A DNA stretch of 64,000 bases from Deltaproteobacteria bacterium (GTDB lineage Bacteria > Desulfobacterota > Desulfobacteria > Desulfobacterales > B30-G6). Below are positions 14,810-24,351 of the stretch, one piece after another. The notes under the pieces were generated by a model. That model did no database searches, was not told where the DNA came from, and saw nothing but the letters and a program-made list of their open reading frames with translations. Within the stretch, counting starts at the first letter, position 1, and every line of letters starts with the position of its first letter. The stretch lies in the NCBI GenBank assembly GCA_022340465.1, contig JAJDNW010000003.1, positions 23,590-87,589 on the forward strand. The letters run 5' to 3'. A program made the position numbers and the translations under genes.

Positions 14810-17170
14810 TTAGAATTCTTTTTGGGCCGTGCGTTCGATGATCTCCTGCTGGTGGTACTTGTCCAGGTCCACGAAGTAGTCGCTGTAGCCGGCCACGCGC
14901 ACCAGGAGGTCGGTGTAGTCTTCGGGAACGGCCTGGGCCTTTTTCAGGGTTTCCGTGTCCACGATGTTGAACTGGATGTGGTGACCGTTAAGCCTGAAGT
15001 AGGTGCGGATGAGATGCACCAGCTTGTCCAGATCCGTTTCGGTTTTGAGAACGTCCGGCAGGAAACGCTGGTTTAAAAGGGTGCCGCCGGATTTGATCTG
15101 GTCCATTTTTCCCAGGGATTTTACCACGGCCGTAGGCCCGTTGCGGTCGGCGCCGTGGGACGGCGACGTACCGTCGGAGATGGGCATCCCTGCAAGGCGT
15201 CCGTTGGGCGTGGCCCCCAGCATCCTGCCGAAGTAGATGTGACAGGTGGTGGAGAGCATGTTCAGGTGATACCCACTTCCCTTGGTGTTGGGTTTTCCGT
15301 CGATGGCGTCGAAAAGGGAGGCGTAAACCCGCTGCATCAGGTTGTCGGCGTAGTCATCGTCATTACCGAAAAAGGGGGTCTTGTTCCAGAGCTTGAGACG
15401 CAGGGCCTCTTCGTTTTTAAAGTCGGCTTTCAAACCTTCGAGCAGCGTTGCCATGCTGATGGTCTGTTCCTCGAAAACGTGCTTTTTCAAGGCCGACAGG
15501 CTGTCGGTGATGGTGCCGATGCCGCAGCACTGGATGTAATTGGTGTTGTAGCGCGGCCCACCGTCGTAATAGTCCCGTCCCTTTTTGATGCAGTCCTGGA
15601 TGACCACGGACAGAAAGGGCGCCGGGGCATGTTCGGCGAACATCCGCTCTATGTAGTTGTTGACGCGTATTTTCAGATCGACGACGTGGTTAAGCTGCGT
15701 GACGAAGGCCTGATAAAGCGTATCGAAGCTGTCAAAGGTCAGCGGATTCCCGGTTGCTGGCCCCAGGCGTTCACCCGACAGGGGGTCGATGCCGTTGTTC
15801 AGCGCCAGCTCGAGAACTTTCGGCACGTTCAGGTAGCCCGTCAGGATGTAAGCTTCCTTGCCGAAGGCGCCGGTTTCTATGCAACCGCTGCATCCTCCCT
15901 CCCTTGCGTCCTCGATACTTTTTCCCACCCGGAGCTGTTCCATGATCACTTCATCGGCATTGAACACGGAAGGGTACCCGTAGCCTTTGCGGATGACCCG
16001 GCAGGCGGCCTTGAGGAAACGGTTTGGTGTTTTGTCGCTGATCTGCACATTGCTCTGGGGCTGGAGCAGGTGGAGTTCGTCGATCACCTCCAGGATGATG
16101 TAGGACAGCTTGTTGACCGCGTCCGTGCCATCGGGCTTAAGTCCCCCCAGGTTTATGTTGGTGAAATCGTTGTAGGTACCGCTTTCCTTGGCCGTTACCC
16201 CGACCTTGGGCGGTGCCGGGTGGTTGTTGACCTTGATCCACAGGCAGCTGATCAGTTCCTTGGCGCGCTCCCTGTCGAGCGTGCCGTCGTCGCGGTCCTT
16301 TTGATAGAACGGCATGAGGTGCTGGTCCAGGCGCCCGGGATTCATGGCGTCCCAGCCGTTGAGTTCCGTGATGGTGCCCAGGTGGACGAACCAGTACATC
16401 TGGATGGCTTCCCAAAGGTTCTCCGGCGCATGGGCCGGCACACGGCGGCAGACGGCGGCGATGGCCTCGAGTTCCTTTTTGCGCTCAGGGTCCTCTTCCC
16501 GTGCTGCCATGGACAGCGCCAGGTCGGCATGCCGCTCGGCGAACAGAATGGCCGCATCGCAGGCGATCTCCATGGCCTTCAGGTTTTCCGCCTTTTGGGT
16601 GGCCGTTCTGTCGGCAAGGTAATCCAGCGCTTCGACGGCCAGGGCGATCTCCTTTTTAAAATCGAGCATGCCCTTTCTGTAAATGGTTCCGTCCAGGGTG
16701 GTGTGGCCGGCCGCACGTTGTTCCATGAACTCGGTGAAAAGCCCCGCCCGGTAGGCTTTTTCCCAGATGGCGGGTACGTGGCCGAAGACCCTGTCCCGCA
16801 TGCTTCTTCCCTTCCAGAAGGGAACGACCTCCCTGTCATAACGATCGGTCTCCTCGTCGGAAATGCGAAAACGGGTCATGGGCCGTTCGTTGAGTATGCG
16901 CAAATCTTCAGCCGAGTGGCAGGTCAGTTCCGGAAAGGTTGAAACGGCCTTGGGAAAGGGGCCCCGTTCGCCCACGATCAGTTCGTCTTTGCCGATGTAG
17001 ATGGTTTTTTTGGCGCAGAGCTCCCTGAAGACCAGGGCGCGCATCACGGGCGTCGAGTGTTTGCCCAGGTTGTCTTTGTAAAATTCGGTTTCTATCAGCG
17101 CCCTTTCGATGGAGATGCTGGGCACGGCTTCGAAGCTTTCCTTGCGGAGTCGCTGGATACGTGCATTCAT
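14810..17170 (-). CDS. hypD: trans-4-hydroxy-L-proline dehydratase (glycyl radical enzyme)
   Basis: A 786-residue glycyl radical enzyme. The thiyl cysteine and acid base appear as Cys430 and Glu432 (GCSGCIETGAFG), and the glycyl radical as Gly761 (RVAGYSDYF). His156, Asp274, Ser330, Phe336, Tyr446 and Thr641 fall at a constant offset of 4 from the hydroxyproline-pocket residues I recall for the Clostridioides HypD (H160, D278, S334, F340, Y450, T645). This supports dehydration of hydroxyproline to pyrroline-5-carboxylate. ATG 17170 is chosen for a GGGAGG box; the longer reading starts at TTG. The activase gene lies 5 bp upstream. Unrelated to the hydrogenase protein of the same symbol. Confidence 0.85.
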   Translation of the reverse strand: MNARIQRLRKESFEAVPSISIERALIETEFYKDNLGKHSTPVMRALVFRELCAKKTIYIGKDELIVGERGPFPKAVSTFPELTCHSAEDLRILNERPMTRFRISDEETDRYDREVVPFWKGRSMRDRVFGHVPAIWEKAYRAGLFTEFMEQRAAGHTTLDGTIYRKGMLDFKKEIALAVEALDYLADRTATQKAENLKAMEIACDAAILFAERHADLALSMAAREEDPERKKELEAIAAVCRRVPAHAPENLWEAIQMYWFVHLGTITELNGWDAMNPGRLDQHLMPFYQKDRDDGTLDRERAKELISCLWIKVNNHPAPPKVGVTAKESGTYNDFTNINLGGLKPDGTDAVNKLSYIILEVIDELHLLQPQSNVQISDKTPNRFLKAACRVIRKGYGYPSVFNADEVIMEQLRVGKSIEDAREGGCSGCIETGAFGKEAYILTGYLNVPKVLELALNNGIDPLSGERLGPATGNPLTFDSFDTLYQAFVTQLNHVVDLKIRVNNYIERMFAEHAPAPFLSVVIQDCIKKGRDYYDGGPRYNTNYIQCCGIGTITDSLSALKKHVFEEQTISMATLLEGLKADFKNEEALRLKLWNKTPFFGNDDDYADNLMQRVYASLFDAIDGKPNTKGSGYHLNMLSTTCHIYFGRMLGATPNGRLAGMPISDGTSPSHGADRNGPTAVVKSLGKMDQIKSGGTLLNQRFLPDVLKTETDLDKLVHLIRTYFRLNGHHIQFNIVDTETLKKAQAVPEDYTDLLVRVAGYSDYFVDLDKYHQQEIIERTAQKEF

Positions 17171-17175
17171 TATGG

Positions 17176-18126
17176 TCAACCTCCCACTTCGACCGTCAGT
17201 CCCGCGGCCCTGAACCGCTGCTCGATAACCCGGACGCTTTCGGTTGAGGGCGGCCTGACGTCATCGAGGTCATAGATCATCGAGAATGTTGTATACTTGC
17301 GTTTTTGAAAGTCGTGATACGGTAAAATATGCACCATTGGCACCCGTGGCAAGTGGCTCAGATGGGCAATGAATGCGTCGATGTCATCGTCGCGGTCATT
17401 GATGCCGGGAATCAGAGGGATGCGGACGCCGATCCGGATGCCGTACCGGGAGAGGGCATCGAGATTTTTCAGGATCAATGCATTGGATACGCCGGTGTAA
17501 CGCCGGTGCTTGGCCGGGTCCATGCATTTCAGATCGTACAGAAAAAGGTCGGTGTGCCGTGCGATCTGCATCAGGGTGTCCGTGTCCGCATATCCCGTGG
17601 TGTCAACGGCCCGGTGAATCTCCTCGCGGCCGCAGGCTTGAAGCAGCGCCAGAAGAAATTCGGGCTGCATCAACGGTTCGCCGCCGGAAAAGGTGGCCCC
17701 GCCGCCGGACGTGTCGAAAAAAGGGACATCTTTTTTGATGATGTCGAGCACTTCCCGGACGCTTGCTATTTTCCCCACGAGTTCGCGGGCATCCGCCGGG
17801 CAGGCTTTGGAACAAGCGCCGCAATGCCGACAGCGCGTCTCGTCCGTGCGGACGCCCTCCGGGGTGAGGGCAAGCGCCTTTTCCGGACAGGCGTCGATGC
17901 ATTCCCCGCACCCGATGCAGCGGTCTTGCCGGTAGGCCACTTGCGGTACCCTGTCGAGGCCCTCGGGGTTGTGGCACCAGGGGCATCTCAACGGACAACC
18001 CTTGAAGAAGACGGTCGTCCGGATGCCGGGACCGTCGTGGATGGCGTAGCGTTTGATGTCGAAGATGATGCCGGTCTGCATGGGTTGGGTGTTACCGCTT
18101 CTTTCATTAGAAACCGTCTGCTGCAT
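17176..18126 (-). CDS. Glycyl-radical enzyme activase (radical SAM)
   Basis: A 316-residue activating enzyme. The radical-SAM CxxxCxxC site is CPLRCPWC, within FFKGCPLRCPWCHNPEG; two extra ferredoxin clusters follow (CIGCGECIDACP and CRHCGACSKACP), typical of activases for dehydratase-type glycyl radical enzymes. The SAM-binding TFSGGEPLMQ segment is intact. It abstracts a hydrogen from Gly761 of the downstream enzyme, whose gene starts 5 bp after this one stops. The first ATG (18126) lacks a clear ribosome-binding site; a later ATG at 18081 (before the QTGIIFDIKR stretch) is possible. Confidence 0.9.
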   Translation of the reverse strand: MQQTVSNERSGNTQPMQTGIIFDIKRYAIHDGPGIRTTVFFKGCPLRCPWCHNPEGLDRVPQVAYRQDRCIGCGECIDACPEKALALTPEGVRTDETRCRHCGACSKACPADARELVGKIASVREVLDIIKKDVPFFDTSGGGATFSGGEPLMQPEFLLALLQACGREEIHRAVDTTGYADTDTLMQIARHTDLFLYDLKCMDPAKHRRYTGVSNALILKNLDALSRYGIRIGVRIPLIPGINDRDDDIDAFIAHLSHLPRVPMVHILPYHDFQKRKYTTFSMIYDLDDVRPPSTESVRVIEQRFRAAGLTVEVGG

Positions 18127-18203
18127 TTAAGAACAGTATTCGGGTCCCAGAACTTGTGATATAAAACACCATCCGTGCTGATACATGTTTCTAATGTGTA
18201 GGG

Positions 18204-18782
18204 TCAGGAATCACCGGAGGCCGGCCTGGTGATTTCGCGATGGAATGGGAGGCCTTTGATCCTGGTTCTCCGAATTTCGTTTTCCTCTTCGAATGCCGCG
18301 ACGATTTTTTCCAAGACGTCGTCGATTCCGGAAACCGCGATGACCGGCCGCACATGGTGAACCGTGCGCCGACGCTCTCCCGCCACCTGTACGACCTGAA
18401 CGCTGAGCATGCCCAACAGGGTGTAGGTGCCGTCGGAGGCCGCCAGCAGGTTCATCATATCCGGTGAACACCTGAGATTGTTGATGAAAATGTCCAGAGG
18501 ATTGCGCGTCCAGCGCTTGTCGAAGACGAGCCGGCTCAATTTGCGCCGGTAGCCTTCCAGTCGCCACTTATCGGCCCTGTGATTGTTGATCACCGCTATG
18601 GCGGAAAACTCGGCGGTGCGGTTTTCCGTCTTGATAACCTGGCGATTGAACCCCAGGTAGCGCAGGTTTTCGGTTCTTTCCGGCATTCCGCTCAAGATCA
18701 GGATTTCGACCAGCCTGGCTTTGTTCACGACAACCTTCTGGTTTAAAGTCGAAATGAGATCATTTATCAGGTCATGAGACAT
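18204..18782 (-). CDS. Unknown cytoplasmic protein
   Basis: A 192-residue protein without recognised motifs. It is rich in Arg and Asn, with a helical N-terminus (MSHDLINDLISTLNQKV) and an alternating strand pattern in the middle (TYTLLGMLSVQVVQVAGERR). No signal peptide or membrane helix is seen. ATG 18782 has a GGGAGGA box 9 nt upstream; upstream in-frame ATGs do not. It lies 77 bp upstream of the activase gene on the same strand, so it could be part of the hydroxyproline operon, as a sensor or accessory protein, but nothing in the sequence shows this. Confidence 0.6.
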   Translation of the reverse strand: MSHDLINDLISTLNQKVVVNKARLVEILILSGMPERTENLRYLGFNRQVIKTENRTAEFSAIAVINNHRADKWRLEGYRRKLSRLVFDKRWTRNPLDIFINNLRCSPDMMNLLAASDGTYTLLGMLSVQVVQVAGERRRTVHHVRPVIAVSGIDDVLEKIVAAFEEENEIRRTRIKGLPFHREITRPASGDS

Positions 18783-18847
18783 GTGCGGAATCCTCCCGGG
18801 CAAACGCTCCTTGAAACCGTGTTTAACGTTGGGGTAAAATCTACACA

Positions 18848-18947
18848 ATAGCGGTTGCCACGCTACGAGAAAAATGGTTTTCTCTTAGAAAGAGAGCTTG
18901 CGTGGAACGTCAATCCGGGCCCGAAGAGATTGGTGACAACCGATATA
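18848..18947. repeat. Dispersed 100-bp repeat, copy 1
   Basis: Begins ATAGCGGTTGCCACG and ends GTGACAACCGATATA, imperfect inverted ends. Inside are GAGAAAA/TTTTCTC and CCACGC/GCGTGG stems. Related copies lie at 41064-41168 and 59803-59902. It contains no reading frame, so it looks like a MITE- or REP-like element. Confidence 0.55.
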
Positions 18948-19004
18948 AGCGTACCCTATATAACAAAATGAAACATTTATCTACATCTGAAAGGAGAAAG
19001 GTAT

Positions 19005-19922
19005 ATGAAACCGAGAAGGTCCATACTTTCGGTTCCCGGCCATGTTCAGAAAATGCACGCCAAGGCGCTTGACAGCAGCGCGGATGTCGTCATGCTGGAT
19101 ATGGAGGACAGCGTGCCGCTGGATGCCAAGGAAGCGGCACGGGCGCAGGTAGTGGACTCGCTGCTTTCCATGGCATGGGGGGATAAAACCGTGGCCGTCA
19201 GAATAAACGGGCTCGATACGGGCTACGGGTACCAGGACATTCTGGCGGTCGCCGAGGCGGCTGGGGGCGTGGTCGACACCATCGTGGTCCCCAAGGTGGA
19301 CCATCCCCGGGATATCCATTGCGTGAGCCGGCTGCTGGACGGCATCGAGATGAATCGAGGCATCGAAGCGCCTATCGGCATCGAAGCTTCCATCGAGAGC
19401 GCCGCGGGCCTGGAGCAGGTGTCCCGGACCGCCTGTGCTTCCAGGCGGCTCAAAACCCTGATTTTCGGGATTGCCGACTATTCGGCCTCCATCGGTGCAA
19501 GGCTGGTTTCCATTTCCGGTCACGGAGAAAAGGAGGACGAGATCTATCCGGGCCACCGCTGGCATTTCCCACTGAGCCGGGTTGTTATGGCGTCCAAGGC
19601 GCACGGTCTCATGGCCATCGATGCGCCCTATGGCAATTTCAAGGACATCGAGGGCCTTAAGAAGTCTGCGGCCATGGCGGCCGCCCTGGGATTCAACGGC
19701 AAATGGGTCATCCATCCCGGGCAGATCGACGCGGTGAACGCGGTTTTCTCCCCGTCCGCCGAGGATCTGTCCAGGGCCGAAAGGGTGATCAAGGCCCATG
19801 AAGAAGCCGTTCGGGCCGGCCGGGGGGCGGTGGCTGTAGACGGCCGCATGGTGGATAACGCCACCATCCGCCTGGCAAGACAGCTCTGGGAACAGGCCCG
19901 GTATTTGAAGCTGAGAAGATGA
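19005..19922 (+). CDS. CitE/malyl-CoA lyase-like CoA-ester lyase
   Basis: A 305-residue HpcH/HpaI-superfamily protein of the CitE branch. Landmarks: RRSILSVPGH at the N-terminus, VVMLDMEDSVPLDAKE with the metal-binding acidic residues, AVRINGLDT, then IGIEASIESAAGL, and GFNGKWVIHPGQIDAVN near the C-terminus. Family members cleave citryl-CoA, malyl-CoA, methylmalyl-CoA or citramalyl-CoA. Without citDF or other lyase subunits nearby, a stand-alone malyl-type lyase is more likely than citrate lyase. An AAAGGAG box precedes ATG 19005. Single gene, oriented away from the hydroxyproline genes. Confidence 0.8.
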   Translation: MKPRRSILSVPGHVQKMHAKALDSSADVVMLDMEDSVPLDAKEAARAQVVDSLLSMAWGDKTVAVRINGLDTGYGYQDILAVAEAAGGVVDTIVVPKVDHPRDIHCVSRLLDGIEMNRGIEAPIGIEASIESAAGLEQVSRTACASRRLKTLIFGIADYSASIGARLVSISGHGEKEDEIYPGHRWHFPLSRVVMASKAHGLMAIDAPYGNFKDIEGLKKSAAMAAALGFNGKWVIHPGQIDAVNAVFSPSAEDLSRAERVIKAHEEAVRAGRGAVAVDGRMVDNATIRLARQLWEQARYLKLRR

Positions 19923-20054
19923 CCGGCGGCTTTGTGCCCGAATTGGCGCTGTTTGCAGAAAACCGAAGCGCCTAGCGGTCCGCGGAAAAAAGGGAACTGG
20001 TTGAAGGGGATATCATGCGATGGTACTTTCCGCTAAAAAATACTGGCCGACGAA

Positions 20055-20162
20055 TCAATCCCAAGCGGTGCCATAATCATTTTTTTCTTTTACCAGATCT
20101 ACCATCAGGGATGTTTCCGTTGCGAGCACGCCATCTATTGTACTGATTTTATTGACATCAAA
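20055..20162 (-). pseudogene. Remnant of an Lrp/AsnC-type C-terminal domain
   Basis: A 35-codon open stretch on the minus strand, closed upstream by TAA, encodes INKISTIDGVLATETSLMV followed by DLVKEKNDYGTAWD and a stop. This is the end of an Lrp/AsnC ligand-binding (RAM) domain. There is no start codon or helix-turn-helix part, so it is a decayed fragment. It lies between the CitE-like gene and potA, overlapping the only plausible -35-like TTGACA (20152-20157) for potA. The rest of 19923-20218 shows no other gene. Confidence 0.5.
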
Positions 20163-20218
20163 TTAAGACTGCGATACACGATATGGGGGAACTTCATAGC
20201 AGATGATAAGGAGCGATC

Positions 20219-21352
20219 TTGATTAAGGATACTGGAAAAAAGACCCCGCCCCCTGCTGAATCTTTGGAAAAGGCGATTACTGCCGAGGGGGTCACCAAAG
20301 CGTTCGGAAGCGGCAAAGACAAAATCCTGGCCTTGAACGATGTTACCGTGGCTATAGAGGAAAATGAGTTTTTTACCCTGCTGGGGCCCTCCGGCTGCGG
20401 CAAAACAACCTTGCTGCGCCTGATTGCCGGCTTCGACCATCCGACGGCAGGCATCATCAAGCTTCACGGAAAAGACATTTCACACCTGCCGCCTTATCAT
20501 CGCTCCATTAATACCGTATTTCAAAGCTATGCCCTGTTTCCACACATGACCGTCTCCCAGAACATCTCTTTCGGGCTGGAGATGCTGGGAAAACCGAAAG
20601 GGCACATCAAGAAAACGGTTCATGAAATGCTGGCCATGGTAAAAATGGAGGATCTGCGCCATCGCCGCACCGACCAGATATCCGGCGGACAGCAGCAGCG
20701 TGTGGCCCTGGCCAGGGCCCTGGCCCCCAAACCGGAGGTGCTGCTGCTGGACGAGCCCTTGGCGGCGCTTGACTACAAGCTGCGCAAGGAGATGCAGATC
20801 GAACTGAAGCGCCTGCAGAGCGAAACCGGCATCACCTTCATTTTCGTCACCCACGACCAGGAAGAAGCGCTGACCATGTCCGACCGCATCGCGGTGATGG
20901 AGGCCGGTCGTATTTTGCAGGTGGGCACACCGCGTCAGATTTACAATCATCCCGTGGAGCGTTTCGTGGCCGACTTCATCGGCAGCACCAATTTTCTGTC
21001 CGCCCGGGTGGTTTCCGCCAATGGAGGAGAAGCCCTGCTGAAGCTCGCTTCGGGGAAGGAGGTCTCCATTTCGTTGCCCGAAGGCATGCTGCCGGAAGAC
21101 ACGGTGACGGCCGTGGTCCGACCGGAATATGCACGCATCCACATGGAAAGCGAAACGGCGGGGGACTTGAACGGAATACTTGAAAACATCGTGTATGTCG
21201 GTACGGATACGCACTATCACGTCCGCCTACCGGACGAAAGTGTGTTTGTGACCCGCCACCAGAACCAGCGGGAAGATACGGAGAGTTTTCAGGTCGGTCA
21301 GCCGGTGGGTATTGTATTCAAATCGAACGCCGTGCAGGTGTTGAGGGACTGA
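20219..21352 (+). CDS. potA: Polyamine ABC transporter ATPase
   Basis: A 377-residue PotA-type ATPase. Walker A is GPSGCGKTT, the signature [15 protein letters not shown], Walker [12 protein letters not shown], and the switch histidine is in [11 protein letters not shown]-terminal TOBE-like regulatory region (about 290-377) is present. It energises import of putrescine/spermidine with the two permeases that follow. The start is TTG 20219, supported by AAGGAG 6 nt upstream; no ATG is suitably placed. The stop codon overlaps the potB start (TGATG), so translation is coupled. Confidence 0.9.
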   Translation: MIKDTGKKTPPPAESLEKAITAEGVTKAFGSGKDKILALNDVTVAIEENEFFTLLGPSGCGKTTLLRLIAGFDHPTAGIIKLHGKDISHLPPYHRSINTVFQSYALFPHMTVSQNISFGLEMLGKPKGHIKKTVHEMLAMVKMEDLRHRRTDQISGGQQQRVALARALAPKPEVLLLDEPLAALDYKLRKEMQIELKRLQSETGITFIFVTHDQEEALTMSDRIAVMEAGRILQVGTPRQIYNHPVERFVADFIGSTNFLSARVVSANGGEALLKLASGKEVSISLPEGMLPEDTVTAVVRPEYARIHMESETAGDLNGILENIVYVGTDTHYHVRLPDESVFVTRHQNQREDTESFQVGQPVGIVFKSNAVQVLRD

Positions 21353-22284
21353 TGGCAGCAAACGACGACATGGTTTCCAATTTGGAGGCGGAAGCGCAAA
21401 GAAGGAGCACCCGCAGGAGTTGGCTGCTCAGCATGCCCGCCCTTATCGTTCTTTTTTTTGCGGCATCAGGTCCGCTTTTAATCGTAGTCGTTTATTCGTT
21501 TCTCGCCGGTGGCGAATACGGCGGCATCGTCTGGAAATTTTCTCCGGATGCCTGGTTCAATGTGGTTTTTGTGAGAGACATATTCGACGGCACGCTCGGG
21601 CTGGCGGATGCCCACCTGCGTATCTTGTGGCGGTCGGTCAAGCTCTCTACGCTGACGACGGCGATCACTTTGGCGATCGGGTTTCCCACGGCTTATTTCA
21701 TTGCCACACGACCGCGGACATCCCGCAATATCTGGCTGTTTCTGGTCACGATTCCCTTCTGGACCAACCTGTTGATTCGCACTTTCGCGATTCTGGAGGT
21801 GATTCGCAATCGGGGCCTTGTCAACACGATACTCATGAAGTCAGGGATCATCGACAGCCCCATCCAGATGATGTTCACCGATTTTGCCATCATGGTGGGG
21901 ATGGCTTACGTGTACCTGCCGCTGATGGTGCTGCCCCTCTATGCTTCCATGGAGCGGTTGGACTTCAACCTGGTGGAGGCGGCCTACGACCTGTATGCCT
22001 CGCGGGGCAGGGTGCTCCGCCGGGTGATCATTCCGCTGGTAAAGCCCGGGATTATCGCCGGGTCCATTCTGGTGTTCATCCCTTCGCTGGGAGCCTTCGT
22101 CACTCCCCGGGTGCTCGGCGGAGGCAAGAAGATGATGCTCGGCAACCTGATTGAGCTGCAGTTTGGCGCCGGGCGTAACTGGCCCTTGGGTGCGGCGCTT
22201 TCCATCACCCTGCTGGCCATCGTGATGATCGCCCTGCTTTTCTACGTGCGTAACATGCAAAGCGATACGGATGGTCCGCGATGA
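21352..22284 (+). CDS. potB: Polyamine ABC transporter permease B
   Basis: A 310-residue inner-membrane protein with about six helices and the binding-protein-dependent transport signature in EAAYDLYASRGRVLRRVIIPLVKPGI (the EAA loop that contacts PotA). The N-terminus is cytoplasmic and charged. Pairs with the next gene to form the channel. It overlaps potA by 1 bp and potC by 4 bp. Confidence 0.9.
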   Translation: MAANDDMVSNLEAEAQRRSTRRSWLLSMPALIVLFFAASGPLLIVVVYSFLAGGEYGGIVWKFSPDAWFNVVFVRDIFDGTLGLADAHLRILWRSVKLSTLTTAITLAIGFPTAYFIATRPRTSRNIWLFLVTIPFWTNLLIRTFAILEVIRNRGLVNTILMKSGIIDSPIQMMFTDFAIMVGMAYVYLPLMVLPLYASMERLDFNLVEAAYDLYASRGRVLRRVIIPLVKPGIIAGSILVFIPSLGAFVTPRVLGGGKKMMLGNLIELQFGAGRNWPLGAALSITLLAIVMIALLFYVRNMQSDTDGPR

Positions 22285-23102
22285 CGACCGCTGCCAAACA
22301 ACGGAAACCATTTTCGCTGAAAAAACAACCCGGGTTCAGCTTCATTGCCATCGCCTGCTTCGTGATGCTCTACGCGCCTATTTTCGTGCTGATCGTGTAT
22401 TCCTTCAACCTCGGAGAAAACATTGCCCTGTGGGAGGGCTTTTCACTGAAGTGGTATGTGTCGGCCTGGCACAACGAGGCGGTACAGGACGCCTCCATTC
22501 GATCTCTCATCCTCGCGCTGCAGGCTTCCATCTATGGGACCGTGCTGGCCACCATGGCCGCACTGGGCACTACCCGCATACGGCCTTTCAAGGGATTGAC
22601 CTTTATCTACGTGATGATCAACCAGCCCTTGATGGTGCCCGAGATCGTCACCGCCGTGGCGTTGCTGACGCTTTTTGCCATCATCAAGATAGTTACCGGT
22701 ATTCAGGGAATGGTGTATCTGGTGGCGGCCCATACCGCTTTCTGCATTCCGTTTGCCTATCTGCCCATCCGGGCCCGGCTGGAAAGCATGGACCTGATGC
22801 TGGAAACGGCCGCCTCCGACCTTTATGCCACGCCGTGGAAAACCTTCAAGCGGGTGACCCTGCCGCTGCTCTGGCCGGGCATCATTGCCGGCGCCATGCT
22901 GGCTTTCGTCATTTCGCTGGATGACGTGGTGATCACCGAGTTTATCAAATCGTCCGGCCAGGAGACGCTGCCCACCTACATGCTGGGGCAGCTGCGCCGC
23001 ATCGTCACGCCGGAAATCAACGCCATTTCGACGGTTCTGGTTTGCATCTCCATCACCGTGTTGGGGGTGTTTTTTATTGTTGACAAAAAATTCGGCAAGT
23101 AA
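22281..23102 (+). CDS. potC: Polyamine ABC transporter permease C
   Basis: A 273-residue inner-membrane protein with six helices; the EAA-type loop is ETAASDLYATPWKTFKRVTLP. The end of helix 1 (FNLGENIALWEGFSLKWY) matches PotC/PotI permeases. It starts at ATG 22281, overlapping potB by 4 bp. Followed by a 171-bp gap before potD, which holds an AAAGGAGGC sequence without a start codon and no other feature. Confidence 0.9.
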   Translation: MTTAAKQRKPFSLKKQPGFSFIAIACFVMLYAPIFVLIVYSFNLGENIALWEGFSLKWYVSAWHNEAVQDASIRSLILALQASIYGTVLATMAALGTTRIRPFKGLTFIYVMINQPLMVPEIVTAVALLTLFAIIKIVTGIQGMVYLVAAHTAFCIPFAYLPIRARLESMDLMLETAASDLYATPWKTFKRVTLPLLWPGIIAGAMLAFVISLDDVVITEFIKSSGQETLPTYMLGQLRRIVTPEINAISTVLVCISITVLGVFFIVDKKFGK

Positions 23103-23273
23103 AGGCACTGCATCAACGACCGGCCGAGGTGCCCGGTTTGCAGTCTAAACCATTATAAAGAAAGGAGGCACGCGGTACACAGGTACATCTATTTTAACGA
23201 CAGGTCTGCCGATCGCAATGTCAGCGGAGATATGGAACGGCAGCCATAAACTTTAAGCAAAGGAGTTTCATAG

Positions 23274-24308
23274 ATGAAAAAGAAGATGCTACTCATTGTC
23301 GTCGCTGCGGCGTTTTTGGCGGTTGCGGGTACGGCCATGGCCGCTGGAGAACTGAACTTTTACAACTGGGGGGACTACACCAATCCCGACCTGGTCAAGA
23401 AATTCGAGACCAAGTATGACGTCAAGGTAATCATCACGGACTATGATTCCAATTCCACCATGCTGGCCAAGGTCAAGGCCGGCGGACACGGTTTCGACAT
23501 GGTCTGCCCCTCCGCCAATTACGTGAAAATCATGGCCGATGAGGGGCTGCTTTTGGAAGCGCGCCCGGACCAAATGGAGAACTTCAAAAATGTGGCCCAG
23601 GAATGGCGCAACCCCAGTTGGGACCCGGGACGTCACTACAGTGTGCCCTGGCAGTGGGGCACGGTGGGCATCGCAGTGGACACCGAATATTATAAAGGCG
23701 ACATCAACACCTCCGCCATCGTTTTCGATCCGCCCAAGGAACTGCAGGGCAAGATCAACATGCCGCCCGAAATGGGGGATGTTATGGCGCTGGCCCTTAT
23801 GTATGTCGGTAGCCAGCCCTGCACCACGGACAAGGTCGCCCTGAAAAAGGCGCGGGACGTCCTGATGAACGCAAAACAGTACTGGGTGTCGTTCGATTAC
23901 GGCCTGTCCGAAAAAATGCCGCGTGGAGATTACCTTGCGGCCGCTTACTGGAACGGCGCGGTGTTTCGTGCCCGTCTGGCAAAACCGTCGATCCACTTCG
24001 GCTATCCGAAAGAAGGGTATCCGGTATGGATGGACAGTGTAGCTATTCTGAAAAGTGCCAAAAACGTCGAAAACGCCAAGTTGTTCATGAACTTCATCAT
24101 GGAGCCCGAAAACGCGGCCATGATTTCGAGTTTTGCACGCTATGCCAACGGCATAGCCGGTTCGGAGAAGTTCATGCCGGAAGACATGAGCAGCGCCGTG
24201 GAAATCGTCGTTCCCGACGAGTTTAAAAGTGCCGGTGTGTTTATACCGGCCTGCTCCAAAGAGGCCACTGACTACAACACGGCCATCTGGACGGAGCTGA
24301 CCAAATAG
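23274..24308 (+). CDS. potD: Polyamine-binding periplasmic protein
   Basis: A 344-residue PotD/PotF-type binding protein. A signal peptide (MKKKMLLIVVAAAFLAVAG, cut near TAMA-AGE) exports it. The mature N-terminus LNFYNWGDYTNPDLVKKF is typical of the family, and the aromatic/acidic pocket segments (DMVCPSANYVKIM, WQWGTVGIAVD, YWNGAVFRA) are in place. It delivers putrescine or spermidine to PotBC. An AAGGAG box precedes ATG 23274. A perfect terminator follows at 24352. Which polyamine it prefers cannot be read from sequence alone. Confidence 0.9.
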   Translation: MKKKMLLIVVAAAFLAVAGTAMAAGELNFYNWGDYTNPDLVKKFETKYDVKVIITDYDSNSTMLAKVKAGGHGFDMVCPSANYVKIMADEGLLLEARPDQMENFKNVAQEWRNPSWDPGRHYSVPWQWGTVGIAVDTEYYKGDINTSAIVFDPPKELQGKINMPPEMGDVMALALMYVGSQPCTTDKVALKKARDVLMNAKQYWVSFDYGLSEKMPRGDYLAAAYWNGAVFRARLAKPSIHFGYPKEGYPVWMDSVAILKSAKNVENAKLFMNFIMEPENAAMISSFARYANGIAGSEKFMPEDMSSAVEIVVPDEFKSAGVFIPACSKEATDYNTAIWTELTK

Positions 24309-24351
24309 CCTGCCGGAAGACGGTTATCGTTAACCGGATTATATCACACCG

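Noticed and set aside
15155..16942. A 595-codon open frame opposite the hydroxyproline dehydratase gene
   Set aside because: It is a shadow of a high-GC coding region; the opposite strand encodes all glycyl-radical motifs, and the antisense protein has no recognisable family features. The same holds for a long frame at 8714-10030.
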